From positions 63,289 to 127,288 of the forward strand of contig NZ_QWGL01000006.1 in NCBI RefSeq assembly GCF_003435375.1: DNA of 64,000 nucleotides, in the 5' to 3' direction. Under the pieces are notes generated by a model, which worked only from the letters and a program-made list of their open reading frames with translations, did no database searches and had not been told where the DNA came from. The translations under genes and the position numbers were made by a program. This stretch comes from Clostridium sp. AM34-11AC. GTDB lineage: Bacteria; Bacillota; Clostridia; Lachnospirales; Lachnospiraceae. Numbering within the stretch: position 1 is the first letter of the stretch; each line of letters opens with the position of its first letter. Below are positions 1-7,966 of this stretch, piece by piece.

Positions 1-400
1 AAAATGTCACAAGCGTCACGCCCGGCATGTTCGTCAGAAGTCCGTCGATATCCCGGTAGTCCCGGTCCTTCACAACGCCTTTTCCGAGATCATCCGCGGA
101 GACGACTCGGATATTTGTCGTGTGGGTCTGCCAGGTTAAGACCATTTTTTCCCGGTCTACACCGAGAGCCGCCGCCATCCTGCTGTAATTCTCCAGCACA
201 TGTTCCCGGTTATCACCGCGGGTAAAGGAAAAATTCATGGTCGAATACCAGCCCTCGCTGACACCGCCCATTCTCGTGGAGAACGCGTGAGTAACGATTC
301 CCGTGGCATCAAGTACCGGAAATGTCAGATATGTGACACCGCTCTTTGTCACTTCTCTCATATGATCCGCCGCATCTGTTTTTCTGATCCACTGATTCAT
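1..400 (-). CDS. pgeF: PgeF/YfiH (YlmD) family multicopper-oxidase-like protein, 3' part cut by the window edge
   Basis: About 133 N-terminal residues are present; the gene runs off the left edge. The start ATG at 400 follows an AAAGGGG ribosome binding site. The translation contains the family pattern THAFSTRMGGVS near residue 40, then MNFSFTRGD and a stretch ending VTLVTF just before the edge, where the family's metal-binding DCVP segment would follow. Members are laccase-like proteins with purine nucleoside phosphorylase activity and a role in peptidoglycan precursor editing. It is the last visible gene of the lepB-ylqF-rnhB-yraN series, 51 bp after yraN. The identification rests on these N-terminal motifs only. 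Confidence 0.82.
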   Translation of the reverse strand, partial: MNQWIRKTDAADHMREVTKSGVTYLTFPVLDATGIVTHAFSTRMGGVSEGWYSTMNFSFTRGDNREHVLENYSRMAAALGVDREKMVLTWQTHTTNIRVVSADDLGKGVVKDRDYRDIDGLLTNMPGVTLVTF

Positions 401-451
401 AAATTTTCCCCTTTCCGAGATATCTCATGCAAAAAACATAAGACTATTTCA

Positions 452-805
452 TTAAAAAGCATTTCTGATATATGTGATCTCTTCCCCATCGATCCCCGCC
501 GCATCAAACCGGCACGGAGTCTCCTCCGGAAGGTGATGGGAAAACAGATAATACACCGCCGCGTTCCGGATCCGCATGGTCTTTCTGTGATCGATAGCTT
601 CCAGCGAAAAGCCAGCCGAACCGCTGGCACGGAATTTCACCTCGATAAACACGAAATATTTTCCGTCCTTCGCGATAATGTCAATCTCGCCCTGCTTGCA
701 GCGGTAATTCCTCTCCAGGATCACAAATCCGCTCTGTTTTAAAAAGGCAGCGATCTTTTCCTCATAGATGCTGCCTTTTGCCCGATTGTTCTTTGTCACA
801 CTCAT
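452..805 (-). CDS. yraN: YraN family (UPF0102) putative endonuclease-like protein
   Basis: A 117-residue protein of the usual YraN length. It carries the nuclease-fold signature GEIDIIAKDG followed by FIEVKFR (about residues 39-60), that is the E..D...ExK pattern of Holliday-junction-resolvase-like folds. The family's exact cellular substrate is not established. It commonly sits directly downstream of rnhB, as here. The start is uncertain: the ATG at 805 is directly preceded by GGGGG, while a GTG two codons later would be better spaced from it. Confidence 0.85.
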   Translation of the reverse strand: MSVTKNNRAKGSIYEEKIAAFLKQSGFVILERNYRCKQGEIDIIAKDGKYFVFIEVKFRASGSAGFSLEAIDHRKTMRIRNAAVYYLFSHHLPEETPCRFDAAGIDGEEITYIRNAF

Positions 806-901
806 CCCCCGATTTACGACAATGCAGTCATACAGCTCATCTCCTGCAGCCGCATAAACATTTTTATTCTCTCTTTACACCTGATCCTCGAGCCTGCCAA
901 T

Positions 902-1546
902 TTATACGAATTTGGTAATAAACGTCCGTCTGTGGATCGGTGTCAGACCAAACTCCTTGAGCGCCGTGATATGCGCCGGAGTTCCGTATCCTTTATGCTT
1001 CGCGAAACCATACTCCGGATAATCTTTATCGTACTCCTCCATCATATGGTCCCTGGTCACCTTTGCGAGGATGCTGGCTGCCGCGATAGAAACGCTCTTC
1101 GCGTCGCCCTTGATGATCGGCACCTGGGGAATCGCAACGCCCGGGATCGTCACCGCGTCGTTTAAGAGGACCTGCGGCACCGGATCGAGCTTCGAGATGG
1201 CCTGTCGCATCGCCTCGTAGGTTGCCTGCAAGATGTTGATCTCATCGATCCGCTCCGGACCCACGATCCCCACCGACCAGGCGATGGCTTTCTCCTTGAT
1301 CTCCAGGAATAGTTCCTCCCGTCGGCTCTCAGAGAGCTTCTTTGAGTCATTCAGATAAAGGATCCGGCAATCCTTCGGCAGAATCGCCGCGCCAGCTGCT
1401 ACAGGGCCCGCAAGAGGTCCACGGCCTGCCTCATCGATTCCGCAGATGAACGCGCAATCCTCATACTGTCTTTCGAATTCCCGCATAAGAGAGAGACGTT
1501 CCAGTTCCTTCTCCAGTTTTTCTCCCGTCAGCACCCGTCTTGCCAT
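902..1546 (-). CDS. rnhB: Ribonuclease HII
   Basis: Cleaves RNA in RNA-DNA hybrids and removes single ribonucleotides from DNA. The active-site motif GIDEAGRGPLAGPV starts near residue 36, with catalytic D38 and E39; a further acidic site lies in LNDAV, and ASILAKVTRD is the conserved helix near the C-terminus. At 214 residues it matches the family's compact form. An AAGGAG lies upstream of the ATG at 1546. It follows ylqF by 138 bp and precedes yraN, the standard clostridial order. Confidence 0.96.
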   Translation of the reverse strand: MARRVLTGEKLEKELERLSLMREFERQYEDCAFICGIDEAGRGPLAGPVAAGAAILPKDCRILYLNDSKKLSESRREELFLEIKEKAIAWSVGIVGPERIDEINILQATYEAMRQAISKLDPVPQVLLNDAVTIPGVAIPQVPIIKGDAKSVSIAAASILAKVTRDHMMEEYDKDYPEYGFAKHKGYGTPAHITALKEFGLTPIHRRTFITKFV

Positions 1547-1684
1547 ATTCTGCCCAGCTCCTTATCTTCACATAATTTCTCTGCCTGTATGCACAGATTT
1601 TCTCCCTTTAATTTCATCAAAACAGTCATCATCTGAGTGTTTCCGGGAAATATCTGCATACCTCTGTATTTTCAGAGTTCTATA

Positions 1685-2548
1685 CTATTCCGCTTCTTCT
1701 TTCTTTTCCGGCATCTCCAGCGTAATCCTTCCGAGCTTTCCGCCCCGGAATTCATCGAGCAGCAGTCTCGCTGCCTTCGTGAGATCATTCACTCCGCCTT
1801 TCGTCAGGCATGCACGGGCTGTCGCGATTTCATCGAGAAGCTCATACGGTTTCTTTCCGTCCTCCTCGATTCCATAACGCTCCTTTAAAAGTCCCGGAGT
1901 GATATTCCTAAGATAATCCGCAAGCTCTGATGCCAGCTCATCTTTTTCCAAGATCTCGTCGTTGATAGAACCCAGAAACGCCAGTAAAAGTCCCACTCTC
2001 TGGTCCTCAAATTTCGGCCATAAGATACCTGGGGTATCAAGAAGCTCCACCTGCTTATTTAAGCGGATCCACTGGTTTCCTTTTGTAACGCCAGGCTTAT
2101 TTCCGGTCTTCGCAGCCGCCTTTCCGGCAAAGCTGTTGATAAAGGTGGATTTTCCTACATTTGGGATCCCCACCACCATGGCGCGTACCGGGCGGTTTAA
2201 GATTCCGCGTCTTCTGTCGCGCTCGATCTTCTCCTTGCATGCCTCCTGGATCAGGGCATTCAACTGCTTTAAGGTTGCCTTCGCCCTCGCGTCGATCTTC
2301 ATGACCTGGAAGCCCTGACTCTCAAAGTAGGCGATCCACGCCGCGTTTGCCTTCTCGGAAGCGAGGTCTGCTTTGTTTAAAAGGATCACCCGGCCTTTTC
2401 CCGCCGCGAGACTGTCAATATCCGGATTACGGCTGGCTAACGGTGCTCGCGCGTCCACAAGCTCGATCACGAGGTCTACAAGCTTCACATCCTCTTTCAT
2501 GGCGCGTTTTGCCTTTGTCATATGGCCTGGATACCACTGTATATTCAT
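1685..2548 (-). CDS. ylqF: Ribosome biogenesis GTPase YlqF/RbgA
   Basis: A 287-residue GTPase needed for late 50S subunit assembly. The G motifs are circularly permuted as in the family: LLNKAD (G4, near residue 56) comes before GIPNVGKSTFIN (G1/P-loop, near 127) and DTPGILWPK (G3, near 172). The N-terminus MNIQWYPGHMTKAKR is the family hallmark. The RBS is GGAG nine bases before the ATG. It lies 24 bp after lepB and is very probably co-transcribed with it. Confidence 0.96.
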   Translation of the reverse strand: MNIQWYPGHMTKAKRAMKEDVKLVDLVIELVDARAPLASRNPDIDSLAAGKGRVILLNKADLASEKANAAWIAYFESQGFQVMKIDARAKATLKQLNALIQEACKEKIERDRRRGILNRPVRAMVVGIPNVGKSTFINSFAGKAAAKTGNKPGVTKGNQWIRLNKQVELLDTPGILWPKFEDQRVGLLLAFLGSINDEILEKDELASELADYLRNITPGLLKERYGIEEDGKKPYELLDEIATARACLTKGGVNDLTKAARLLLDEFRGGKLGRITLEMPEKKEEAE

Positions 2549-2572
2549 AGTAATTGTCTCCGTCCTTTCCTG

Positions 2573-3118
2573 CTACCGGACGAAACCAAGTCTGGAAAAT
2601 GGCTGAAACCGCAGCCAGACGCGTCCGATGAGATTTTCCCGTTTTATATTTCCAATGCCGGAAAACCGGCTGTCTTCACTTGATTCCCGGTTGTCTCCCA
2701 GGAGAAAATATTCATCCTCCCCAAGCTCCACCGGATATTCGGCTGCCCCGGCGATCGTGGCCTCACCAAGACCGTCCTGCGCCTTTAAGAGTTCCCCATT
2801 GATATAGATGGACCCGTTTTTGATCTGGACCGTTTCCCCCGGAAGTCCGATGATCCGCTTGATTCCAGGCTGCTGCCCTTCCCGCTCAAACACAACGACA
2901 TCAAGCCGGTTCGGTTTCCCGATATCGTAGGACAGGCGGTTCATCAATACCACATCTCCGGATTCCAGCACGGGCTTCATGGAACTTCCATTCATCTCAA
3001 TCCTGCTTCCAAAACAAAACACAAGATAACACGCAAGGGCAACCATGACTGCGCAGTCGACCGCCCATTCCGTGAGCCAGTGAAGTCTGTTCGATTCCTT
3101 TTCCTCAAAAAATTCCAT
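2573..3118 (-). CDS. lepB: Signal peptidase I
   Basis: A membrane-anchored serine protease that removes signal peptides from exported proteins. A single transmembrane segment spans about residues 18-37. The Ser/Lys dyad lies in NGSSMKPVLESGD (S46) and IKRIIGLPGE (K87), and the conserved box GDNRESSEDSR is near the C-terminus. At 181 residues it is typical for Firmicutes. The RBS GAGAGGGGG lies upstream of the ATG. A strongly structured leader precedes it (3140-3177). Confidence 0.95.
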   Translation of the reverse strand: MEFFEEKESNRLHWLTEWAVDCAVMVALACYLVFCFGSRIEMNGSSMKPVLESGDVVLMNRLSYDIGKPNRLDVVVFEREGQQPGIKRIIGLPGETVQIKNGSIYINGELLKAQDGLGEATIAGAAEYPVELGEDEYFLLGDNRESSEDSRFSGIGNIKRENLIGRVWLRFQPFSRLGFVR

Positions 3119-3139
3119 GGCGAGGCCCCCTCTCTGAAA

Positions 3140-3177
3140 GGCAATTGTTCCGTGACTAAGTCACTCCCACAATTGCC
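3140..3177 (-). promoter_or_regulatory. Nested perfect hairpin in the lepB leader
   Basis: The outer arms GGCAATTGT and ACAATTGCC (9 bp) enclose an inner stem GTGAC-TTA-GTCAC. The structure ends about 20 bases before the lepB start codon and just before its RBS. There is no run of T after it, so it is not a simple terminator. An mRNA-level or protein-binding control site for lepB is possible; the function is unknown. Confidence 0.55.
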
Positions 3178-3229
3178 GCCAAAATTCGTAATCCGGGCTA
3201 TCGCCCTGCTTACTTATATCGGCTTGGCT

Positions 3230-3291
3230 GTCAAATGTCTGCCCATCCTTGCGCGCAAGTACGCAGTCTGGTCATCCGCTTAACAACACTT
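3230..3291 (+). repeat. 62-bp dispersed repeat, copy 1
   Basis: This stretch matches the reverse complement of 12569-12630 at about 45 of 62 positions, most differences being transitions. The shared core is TCCTTGCGyGCArGyACGCAG, containing a small palindrome (CTTGCGCGCAAG in this copy). It lies in the 378-bp gap between lepB and rplS. No coding potential is seen and the function is unknown. Confidence 0.6.
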
Positions 3292-3302
3292 TCATATAAA
3301 AA

Positions 3303-3439
3303 GAATGTGCCTTGGCACATTCTCGCGCCTCGCGCGGTCGCTTGCGACAATCTACATCTTCGCACGAGTGCGCATCCTTGGCACGTTAGTGCCTTTTAAT
3401 GTAACAGGGAATTCCTCGGAATTTCCTGTTACATTAAAA
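3303..3439. repeat. Run of consecutive palindromes between rplS and lepB
   Basis: Inverted repeats follow one another here: GAATGTGCC/GGCACATTC (3303-3322), GTCGC/GCGAC (3337-3348), CGCAC/GTGCG (3361-3372), GGCAC/GTGCC (3379-3392), and a 46-bp imperfect palindrome with arms TTTTAATGTAACAGG and CCTGTTACATTAAAA (3394-3439). Together with the items at 3140 and 3230 they fill most of the 378-bp gap 3119-3496, which has no gene. The last palindrome abuts the rplS terminator. Confidence 0.6.
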
Positions 3440-3468
3440 ACAAAGGGACAATTTTCATTGCCCCTTTG
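3435..3468 (-). terminator. rplS intrinsic terminator
   Basis: Read on the minus strand, a stem CAAAGGGGCAAT / ATTGTCCCTTTG with a short GAAA loop is followed at once by TTTTT. It lies 28 bp after the rplS stop codon. Confidence 0.85.
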
Positions 3469-3496
3469 ATCTACTGACTCTCTGTACAGTTATGAA

Positions 3497-3844
3497 TTAT
3501 TTTACTAATTCTTTAACCTTTGCTGCCTTACCTACTCTTGTTCTTAAGTAGTAAAGTTTTGCACGACGAACTTTACCTCTTCTAACAACCTCAACGTTCT
3601 CAACAGACGGGGAATGAAGCGGCCATGTCTTCTCAACGCCGATACCGTTGGAGTTCTTTCTTACTGTGAAAGTCTCTCTAACGCCGCCGTTCTGTCTCTT
3701 GATAACTGTACCCTCGAAAACCTGGATTCTCTCACGGTTTCCCTCTTTGATCTTAGCGGATACTCTTACAGTGTCACCTACGTTGAAGCTCGGTACAGAC
3801 TCTTTTAACTGTGCAGCTTCGATGTTCTTGATAATGTCGTTCAT
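3497..3844 (-). CDS. rplS: 50S ribosomal protein L19
   Basis: A 115-residue ribosomal protein at the 30S-50S interface. The sequence [14 protein letters not shown]...[12 protein letters not shown] and the C-terminal RRAKLYYLR are diagnostic. An upstream in-frame start exists at 3889, but the ATG at 3844 has a consensus AAGGAGG eight bases upstream and gives the family's normal length, so it was chosen. It has its own promoter (3976-4004) and terminator (3435-3468), so it is largely uncoupled from trmD. Confidence 0.96.
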   Translation of the reverse strand: MNDIIKNIEAAQLKESVPSFNVGDTVRVSAKIKEGNRERIQVFEGTVIKRQNGGVRETFTVRKNSNGIGVEKTWPLHSPSVENVEVVRRGKVRRAKLYYLRTRVGKAAKVKELVK

Positions 3845-3969
3845 TGATATGAACCTCCTTAAAGTATTCGATGTTCTTACCCGCATCATCTTTTCCTGCG
3901 GCAGCGGACCATCTCTTATGATTTAAGCCTCCGTATCGACAGGATTTCCCCGTCTTTCGGATACCACAG
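3845..3969 (-). promoter_or_regulatory. rplS 5' leader, possible autoregulatory RNA
   Basis: The predicted transcript starts near 3969 and has a leader of about 125 nt. It can form a 5' hairpin (GTATC...GATAC with inner GAC/GTC, 3933-3964) and a second hairpin (CCGCA/TGCGG, 3881-3901) before the RBS. L19 leaders that bind L19 are known in Firmicutes; whether this one belongs to that family needs a covariance-model search. Confidence 0.4.
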
Positions 3970-3975
3970 TTTTGT

Positions 3976-4004
3976 ATTTTACCATACCGTCAGCCAAAAT
4001 GCAA
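3976..4004 (-). promoter_or_regulatory. Housekeeping promoter of rplS
   Basis: On the minus strand: -35 TTGCAT, 17-bp spacer, -10 TAAAAT. It lies 22 bp downstream of the inserted palindromic element at 4034-4188. Confidence 0.65.
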
Positions 4005-4033
4005 GCGGTTTTCTCAAAAATCGCACAATATTT

Positions 4034-4188
4034 GTTACAGTTCAGCCATGCGCTGGTTTGAATGAGAAAGTGTGTTGCAAGCTTGCTTGCATAAGCACTT
4101 TTTCATCCAAATCAGCATATGGTGGAACCACCAAGCTTCTTGTTTTCATGAATATGAAAACAAGAAGATGTAATGGCTGAACTGTAAC
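4034..4188. mobile_element. 155-bp palindromic MITE-like element (type C) with 8-bp target duplication
   Basis: The ends are perfect 15-bp inverted repeats, GTTACAGTTCAGCCA (4034-4048) and its complement (4174-4188). CAATATTT occurs directly on both sides (4026-4033 and 4189-4196), as expected for an 8-bp target duplication. Inside are two hairpin domains: an imperfect long stem 4049-4117 tipped by GCAAGC-TT-GCTTGC, and a perfect 14-bp stem 4136-4167 with loop GAAT. No ORF or transposase is present. It fills the space after trmD, for which no other terminator is seen, and with the rplS leader accounts for the gap 3845-4234. Design and ends resemble the elements at 27451 and 33819. Confidence 0.75.
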
Positions 4189-4234
4189 CAATATTTGTGG
4201 AGCAAAAGTCTCATTTTTCCAGCTGCTGCACGGA

Positions 4235-5041
4235 TCAGACGGTCTCTTCCCCGTCATGTTCCGCCGCTGCTTTCTCTTTATTTTTGACCTTCTGGGCGTT
4301 CTCCAATTCCTGCTGTCTCAACAGTTCGTCGAGAAATTTCTGCTCCTTCTTCGACAGGACCGCATCCTCAAGAAGCTCCGGCCGGTTCTTTAACGTGCGG
4401 ATAATGGACTGTTCCCTGCGCCATTTCTCCACGTTCGCGTGGTGGCCGGAAAGCAGGATATCCGGCACCTTTTTGCCCATGAATACTTCCGGACGGGTAT
4501 ACTGGGGATACTCCAGAAGATTATCATGGAACGTCTCAAACTCCGCGGACACGTTATTGTTCAGCACTCCCGGCACAAGTCTTGAGATGCAGTCGATCAT
4601 CATCATCGCCGGCAGTTCACCTCCCGTAAGGACATAATCTCCTGCGGAGAGATAATCTGTAGCGATCATCTCGAGGACACGCTCATCCACGCCTTCATAA
4701 TGGCCGCAGAGGAACACCAGATCTTCCTCCTTCGCGAGATCTTCCGCGATGCCCTGGTTGAAGGTCTGACCCTGCGGTGTCATATAGATCACACGTGGTT
4801 TCTTTCCGATCTTCTCCACAAGGGCCTCGTAAGCGCGGTAAATCGGCTCTGCCTGCATGACCATCCCGGCTCCTCCTCCGTATGGATAATCATCCACCTT
4901 GCCGTGGCGCTCCAGCGTATAATCACGGATGTTCACTGCCTCAAATGATACGATTCCCTTTGCAGCCGCGCGGCCGAGAATGCTCGTCTCCAGACCGTTC
5001 ATGATCATTTCCGGGAACAGGGTAAGTACATGAAAGTTCAT
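4235..5041 (-). CDS. trmD: tRNA (guanosine(37)-N1)-methyltransferase
   Basis: Methylates G37 of tRNAs, preventing +1 frameshifting. The N-terminus MNFHVLTLFPEMI, then YPYGGGAGMVMQ, LCGHYEGVDERV and DYVLTGGELPAM (the SAM-binding trefoil knot, about residues 85-150) identify TrmD. It has 268 residues, slightly long because of a charged C-terminal tail rich in K and E. The RBS is GGGAGG. It starts 11 bp after rimM in the conserved rpsP-khpA-rimM-trmD operon. Confidence 0.97.
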   Translation of the reverse strand: MNFHVLTLFPEMIMNGLETSILGRAAAKGIVSFEAVNIRDYTLERHGKVDDYPYGGGAGMVMQAEPIYRAYEALVEKIGKKPRVIYMTPQGQTFNQGIAEDLAKEEDLVFLCGHYEGVDERVLEMIATDYLSAGDYVLTGGELPAMMMIDCISRLVPGVLNNNVSAEFETFHDNLLEYPQYTRPEVFMGKKVPDILLSGHHANVEKWRREQSIIRTLKNRPELLEDAVLSKKEQKFLDELLRQQELENAQKVKNKEKAAAEHDGEETV

Positions 5042-5052
5042 TGATACCTCCC

Positions 5053-5568
5053 CTACAGATCGAGAAGTCCCGGGAGAACATGAACAAGCATTTCTTCCTT
5101 GTCGAGATCCACGTCTAGGATGCAGTCACGGATCGCCGGGAGAAGAAGCTCTTTTCCCTCCGGTGTCTTCACGCAGTACACATCATTCGCTCCGGTCTCC
5201 ATGACATCCGTCAAAGTTCCAAGTGTCTCTCCCTCGTCTGTGACAACGTTAAGTCCGATGAGGTCTGTGATAAAGAACTCATCCTCCTCCAGCGGGATCG
5301 CCTGATCTCTTGTAATAAGAAGATCCTTCTGACGCCAGCCTTCCACCTCATTCATGGTATCCACGCCATCAAATTTCAGGATGACCATATTTTTAAAGAA
5401 TTTCACCTGACGAATCTTTAACTCCCGTGTCTCTCCTCTTCCGAGATCCAGAATCACTTTATCTAATTTTTTAAAGCGCATCACATCATCTGTGGTCGGA
5501 TAGACCTTCACCTCGCCGCGCACGCCGTGCGGGGAGGTAATGACGCCTACGCGAAGATATTTTTCCAT
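5053..5568 (-). CDS. rimM: 16S rRNA processing protein RimM
   Basis: A 30S assembly factor that binds S19. The N-terminal barrel begins LRVGVITSPHGVRGEVKV and the C-terminal PRC barrel contains DLIGLNVVTDEGE and ANDVYCVKTPEGKELLLPA. Its 171 residues are the normal length. The RBS AAGGAG precedes the ATG at 5568. It lies between khpA and trmD. Confidence 0.96.
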   Translation of the reverse strand: MEKYLRVGVITSPHGVRGEVKVYPTTDDVMRFKKLDKVILDLGRGETRELKIRQVKFFKNMVILKFDGVDTMNEVEGWRQKDLLITRDQAIPLEEDEFFITDLIGLNVVTDEGETLGTLTDVMETGANDVYCVKTPEGKELLLPAIRDCILDVDLDKEEMLVHVLPGLLDL

Positions 5569-5633
5569 ATTGTCTCCTTAATGACAGAAAGGGGACTGCA
5601 GCCGGGAAAAATCCTGTCCACAGTCCCTCACGA

Positions 5634-5861
5634 TTACTGAATTTCAACAATCACTTTCTTATCCATCTTGGAAGAAGCCGCCTTCACAACGGAGCGGATG
5701 GCTTTCGCGATCCTTCCCTGCTTTCCGATCACCTTTCCCATATCGGTCGGGGCAACCTTGAGCTCAATGACGATCTCTTCTTCTTTTTCAGATTCCGTAA
5801 CAACGACTTCATCTGGATTATCAACCAGCGCTTTGGCGATAACTTCTACCAATTCCTTCAT
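5634..5861 (-). CDS. khpA: KH-domain RNA-binding protein KhpA (YlqC)
   Basis: A 75-residue protein with one KH domain; the GxxG-type loop is GKVIGKQGRIAKAIR. KhpA binds RNA, often with KhpB, and affects cell division and envelope gene expression in Firmicutes. The ATG at 5861 was chosen because GAGGTG lies six bases upstream; a GTG at 5870 overlaps that RBS. It follows rpsP by 14 bp. Confidence 0.92.
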   Translation of the reverse strand: MKELVEVIAKALVDNPDEVVVTESEKEEEIVIELKVAPTDMGKVIGKQGRIAKAIRSVVKAASSKMDKKVIVEIQ

Positions 5862-5875
5862 TGAATCCACCTCGA

Positions 5876-6118
5876 TTACTGGATACCGGCTGCCTTTAAG
5901 AGCTTAGCAACAGTCTCAGTCGGCTGAGCGCCTGTTCCTAACCACTTCTTAGCTGCTTCCTCGTCGAATTTGATGGTGCTCGGCTCTGTGTTCGGATCGT
6001 AGTATCCAACCTCTTCGATGAAGCGACCGTCTCTCGGGGAGCGGGAATCTGCAACGATAATTCTATAGAAAGGAGCCTTCTTCTGACCCATTCTTCTTAA
6101 TCTCATCTTAACTGCCAT
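5876..6118 (-). CDS. rpsP: 30S ribosomal protein S16
   Basis: An 80-residue ribosomal protein beginning [20 protein letters not shown], with the typical [14 protein letters not shown] and GYYDP blocks. The ATG at 6118 has AAGGAGGTGA upstream; a longer reading from 6157 would swallow that site and was rejected. It lies between ffh and khpA. Confidence 0.97.
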   Translation of the reverse strand: MAVKMRLRRMGQKKAPFYRIIVADSRSPRDGRFIEEVGYYDPNTEPSTIKFDEEAAKKWLGTGAQPTETVAKLLKAAGIQ

Positions 6119-6195
6119 GACAATTTCACCTCCTTGGTTTTTTCGTTTATCAGCCATGCGGGAATCGCATTTGCCTTCTTATCATAATGCGGTAC

Positions 6196-7560
6196 TTAGA
6201 ATGGTAATTTCATCTTTCCAAGCATCCCGCCCAGTCCGCCAAGCCCTTTCCGCTTGCCGCCTCCCATCATTCCGGGAAGCTGCTTCATAAGCTTTTTCGA
6301 CTGTTCAAACTGTTTGACGATCCGGTTCACCTCGGCAATATCTACGCCGGCTCCCTTTGCGATCCTCTGCTTTCGCGACGGATTTAAGAGTAACGGATTC
6401 GCCCGCTCCTCCTTCGTCATGGAGAGAATGATCGCCTCCACTTTATCCATGGATCTCTCGTCTATTTCAACATTTCCCTTCATCTGAGACATTCCCGGCA
6501 TCATGTTTAAGATGCTGCTCATGCCGCCCATCTTTTTGATCTGGCGCATCTGATCCAGGAAATCGTTAAAATCAAATTCTGCTTTGCGAAGTTTCTGGCT
6601 CATTTCTTTCGCCTTCTCTTCGCTCACCTCAAACTCGGCTTTCTCGATCAGGGAAAGGATATCACCCATTCCAAGGATTCTCGAAGCCATACGGTCCGGA
6701 TAAAACTGTTCCAGATCGGAGAGCTTCTCGCCCATACCGACGTAGAGGATCGGTTTTCCCGTTACGGCACGGATCGATAACGCCGCACCGCCTCGCGTAT
6801 CACCATCAAGCTTTGTTAAGATCACGCCGTCGACACCGATCTTATCATTGAAGCTTCCGGCTACATTTACTGCATCCTGACCGGTCATCGCATCGACAAC
6901 GAGGATCGTCTGGTCGACTTCAACGGCTTCCTTGATATTGACGAGCTCATCCATCATGGACTCGTCGATCTGAAGACGTCCTGCCGTATCGAGGAATACG
7001 AGATTCATGCCTTCTTTTCTGGCATGTTCCACAGCGGCTTTCGCGATATTCACCGGATTCTGGTTATCACCCATCGTGAAGACCGGAACTCCGACTTTCT
7101 CACCGTTTACCTGTAACTGTTTGATCGCAGCAGGACGGTAAACGTCGCAGGCCGCAAGGAGCGGCTTTCTGCCCTTCGCCTTAAACTTTCCGGCAAGCTT
7201 TGCCGTAGTCGTTGTCTTACCTGCACCCTGAAGTCCGATCATCATGATCACGGTGATCTCATTCTGGGGCTTTAAGGCAATCTCTGTGGTCTCGGAACCC
7301 ATAAGCTTTACGAGCTCCTCATTTACGATTTTTATTACCATCTGTCCCGGAGTCAGGCTCTCTAAGACATCCTGTCCGATTGCACGCTCCTGTACAGAAC
7401 TGATAAACTGTTTAACAACTTTAAAACTTACATCGGCTTCCAGGAGAGCCATCTTGACTTCCTTCAGGGCAGCTTTTACATCTGCCTCTGTCAGTCTTCC
7501 TTTGCCTCTTAAGTTTTTAAAGACATTCTGTAATTTATCGGCTAAACTTTCAAATGCCAT
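6196..7560 (-). CDS. ffh: Signal recognition particle protein Ffh
   Basis: The SRP GTPase that, with 4.5S RNA, targets nascent membrane proteins to the membrane. The N domain is residues 1-90; G domain motifs are GLQGAGKTTTTAKLA (near 108), DTAGR and TKLDGDTRGGAAL; the methionine-rich M domain is residues 300-450 (MRQIKKMGGMSSILNMMPGM, then a GMMGGGKRK tail). It has 454 residues. It starts 18 bp after ylxM and has a GGGAG RBS. Confidence 0.98.
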   Translation of the reverse strand: MAFESLADKLQNVFKNLRGKGRLTEADVKAALKEVKMALLEADVSFKVVKQFISSVQERAIGQDVLESLTPGQMVIKIVNEELVKLMGSETTEIALKPQNEITVIMMIGLQGAGKTTTTAKLAGKFKAKGRKPLLAACDVYRPAAIKQLQVNGEKVGVPVFTMGDNQNPVNIAKAAVEHARKEGMNLVFLDTAGRLQIDESMMDELVNIKEAVEVDQTILVVDAMTGQDAVNVAGSFNDKIGVDGVILTKLDGDTRGGAALSIRAVTGKPILYVGMGEKLSDLEQFYPDRMASRILGMGDILSLIEKAEFEVSEEKAKEMSQKLRKAEFDFNDFLDQMRQIKKMGGMSSILNMMPGMSQMKGNVEIDERSMDKVEAIILSMTKEERANPLLLNPSRKQRIAKGAGVDIAEVNRIVKQFEQSKKLMKQLPGMMGGGKRKGLGGLGGMLGKMKLPF

Positions 7561-7578
7561 GAAAACTCTCCCTCTGGC

Positions 7579-7920
7579 TTACAGCTTCCCAATCTCCTCG
7601 GAAATTGCTTCGATCCTGTCGATCAGGGATCGGTCGCCGTCCTTTTTATATTGGCCAGCCAGTTCCTTAATCTCTTCTACCATTTTCTTTGTCTGGTTGA
7701 ATTTCTCGACAAGCTTCAGTTTTTCCTCGTATCCGGAAAGAATCTTGTCACAGCGCTTCACCAAGTCATGCACGCCCTGTCTGCTGATTCCCTGTTCTTC
7801 GGCGATCTCGCTGAGGGACATGTCATTAAATACCACATCTTCATATACACGCCGCTGGTGCTCCGTTAAGAGCTCTCCATAGAAATCATACAGAAGACCC
7901 TGTGCTACAATTTTTTCCAT
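7579..7920 (-). CDS. ylxM: YlxM family (UPF0122) DNA-binding-like protein
   Basis: A 113-residue protein with a sigma-70 region-4-like helix-turn-helix: [20 protein letters not shown] then [19 protein letters not shown]. It is almost always cotranscribed with ffh and is thought to be an accessory of the SRP system. The RBS AAGGTGA precedes the ATG. The promoter at 7938-7966 lies so close that the 5' leader is only about 10-12 nt. Confidence 0.93.
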   Translation of the reverse strand: MEKIVAQGLLYDFYGELLTEHQRRVYEDVVFNDMSLSEIAEEQGISRQGVHDLVKRCDKILSGYEEKLKLVEKFNQTKKMVEEIKELAGQYKKDGDRSLIDRIEAISEEIGKL

Positions 7921-7937
7921 ATCAGGTCACCTTCGAT

Positions 7938-7966
7938 ATCATACTATAAACGGAGATGGTTGTCAA
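7938..7966 (-). promoter_or_regulatory. Housekeeping promoter of the ylxM-ffh-rpsP operon
   Basis: -35 TTGACA, 17-bp spacer, -10 TATGAT on the minus strand. The start codon of ylxM is 18 bases after the -10 box. Confidence 0.8.
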
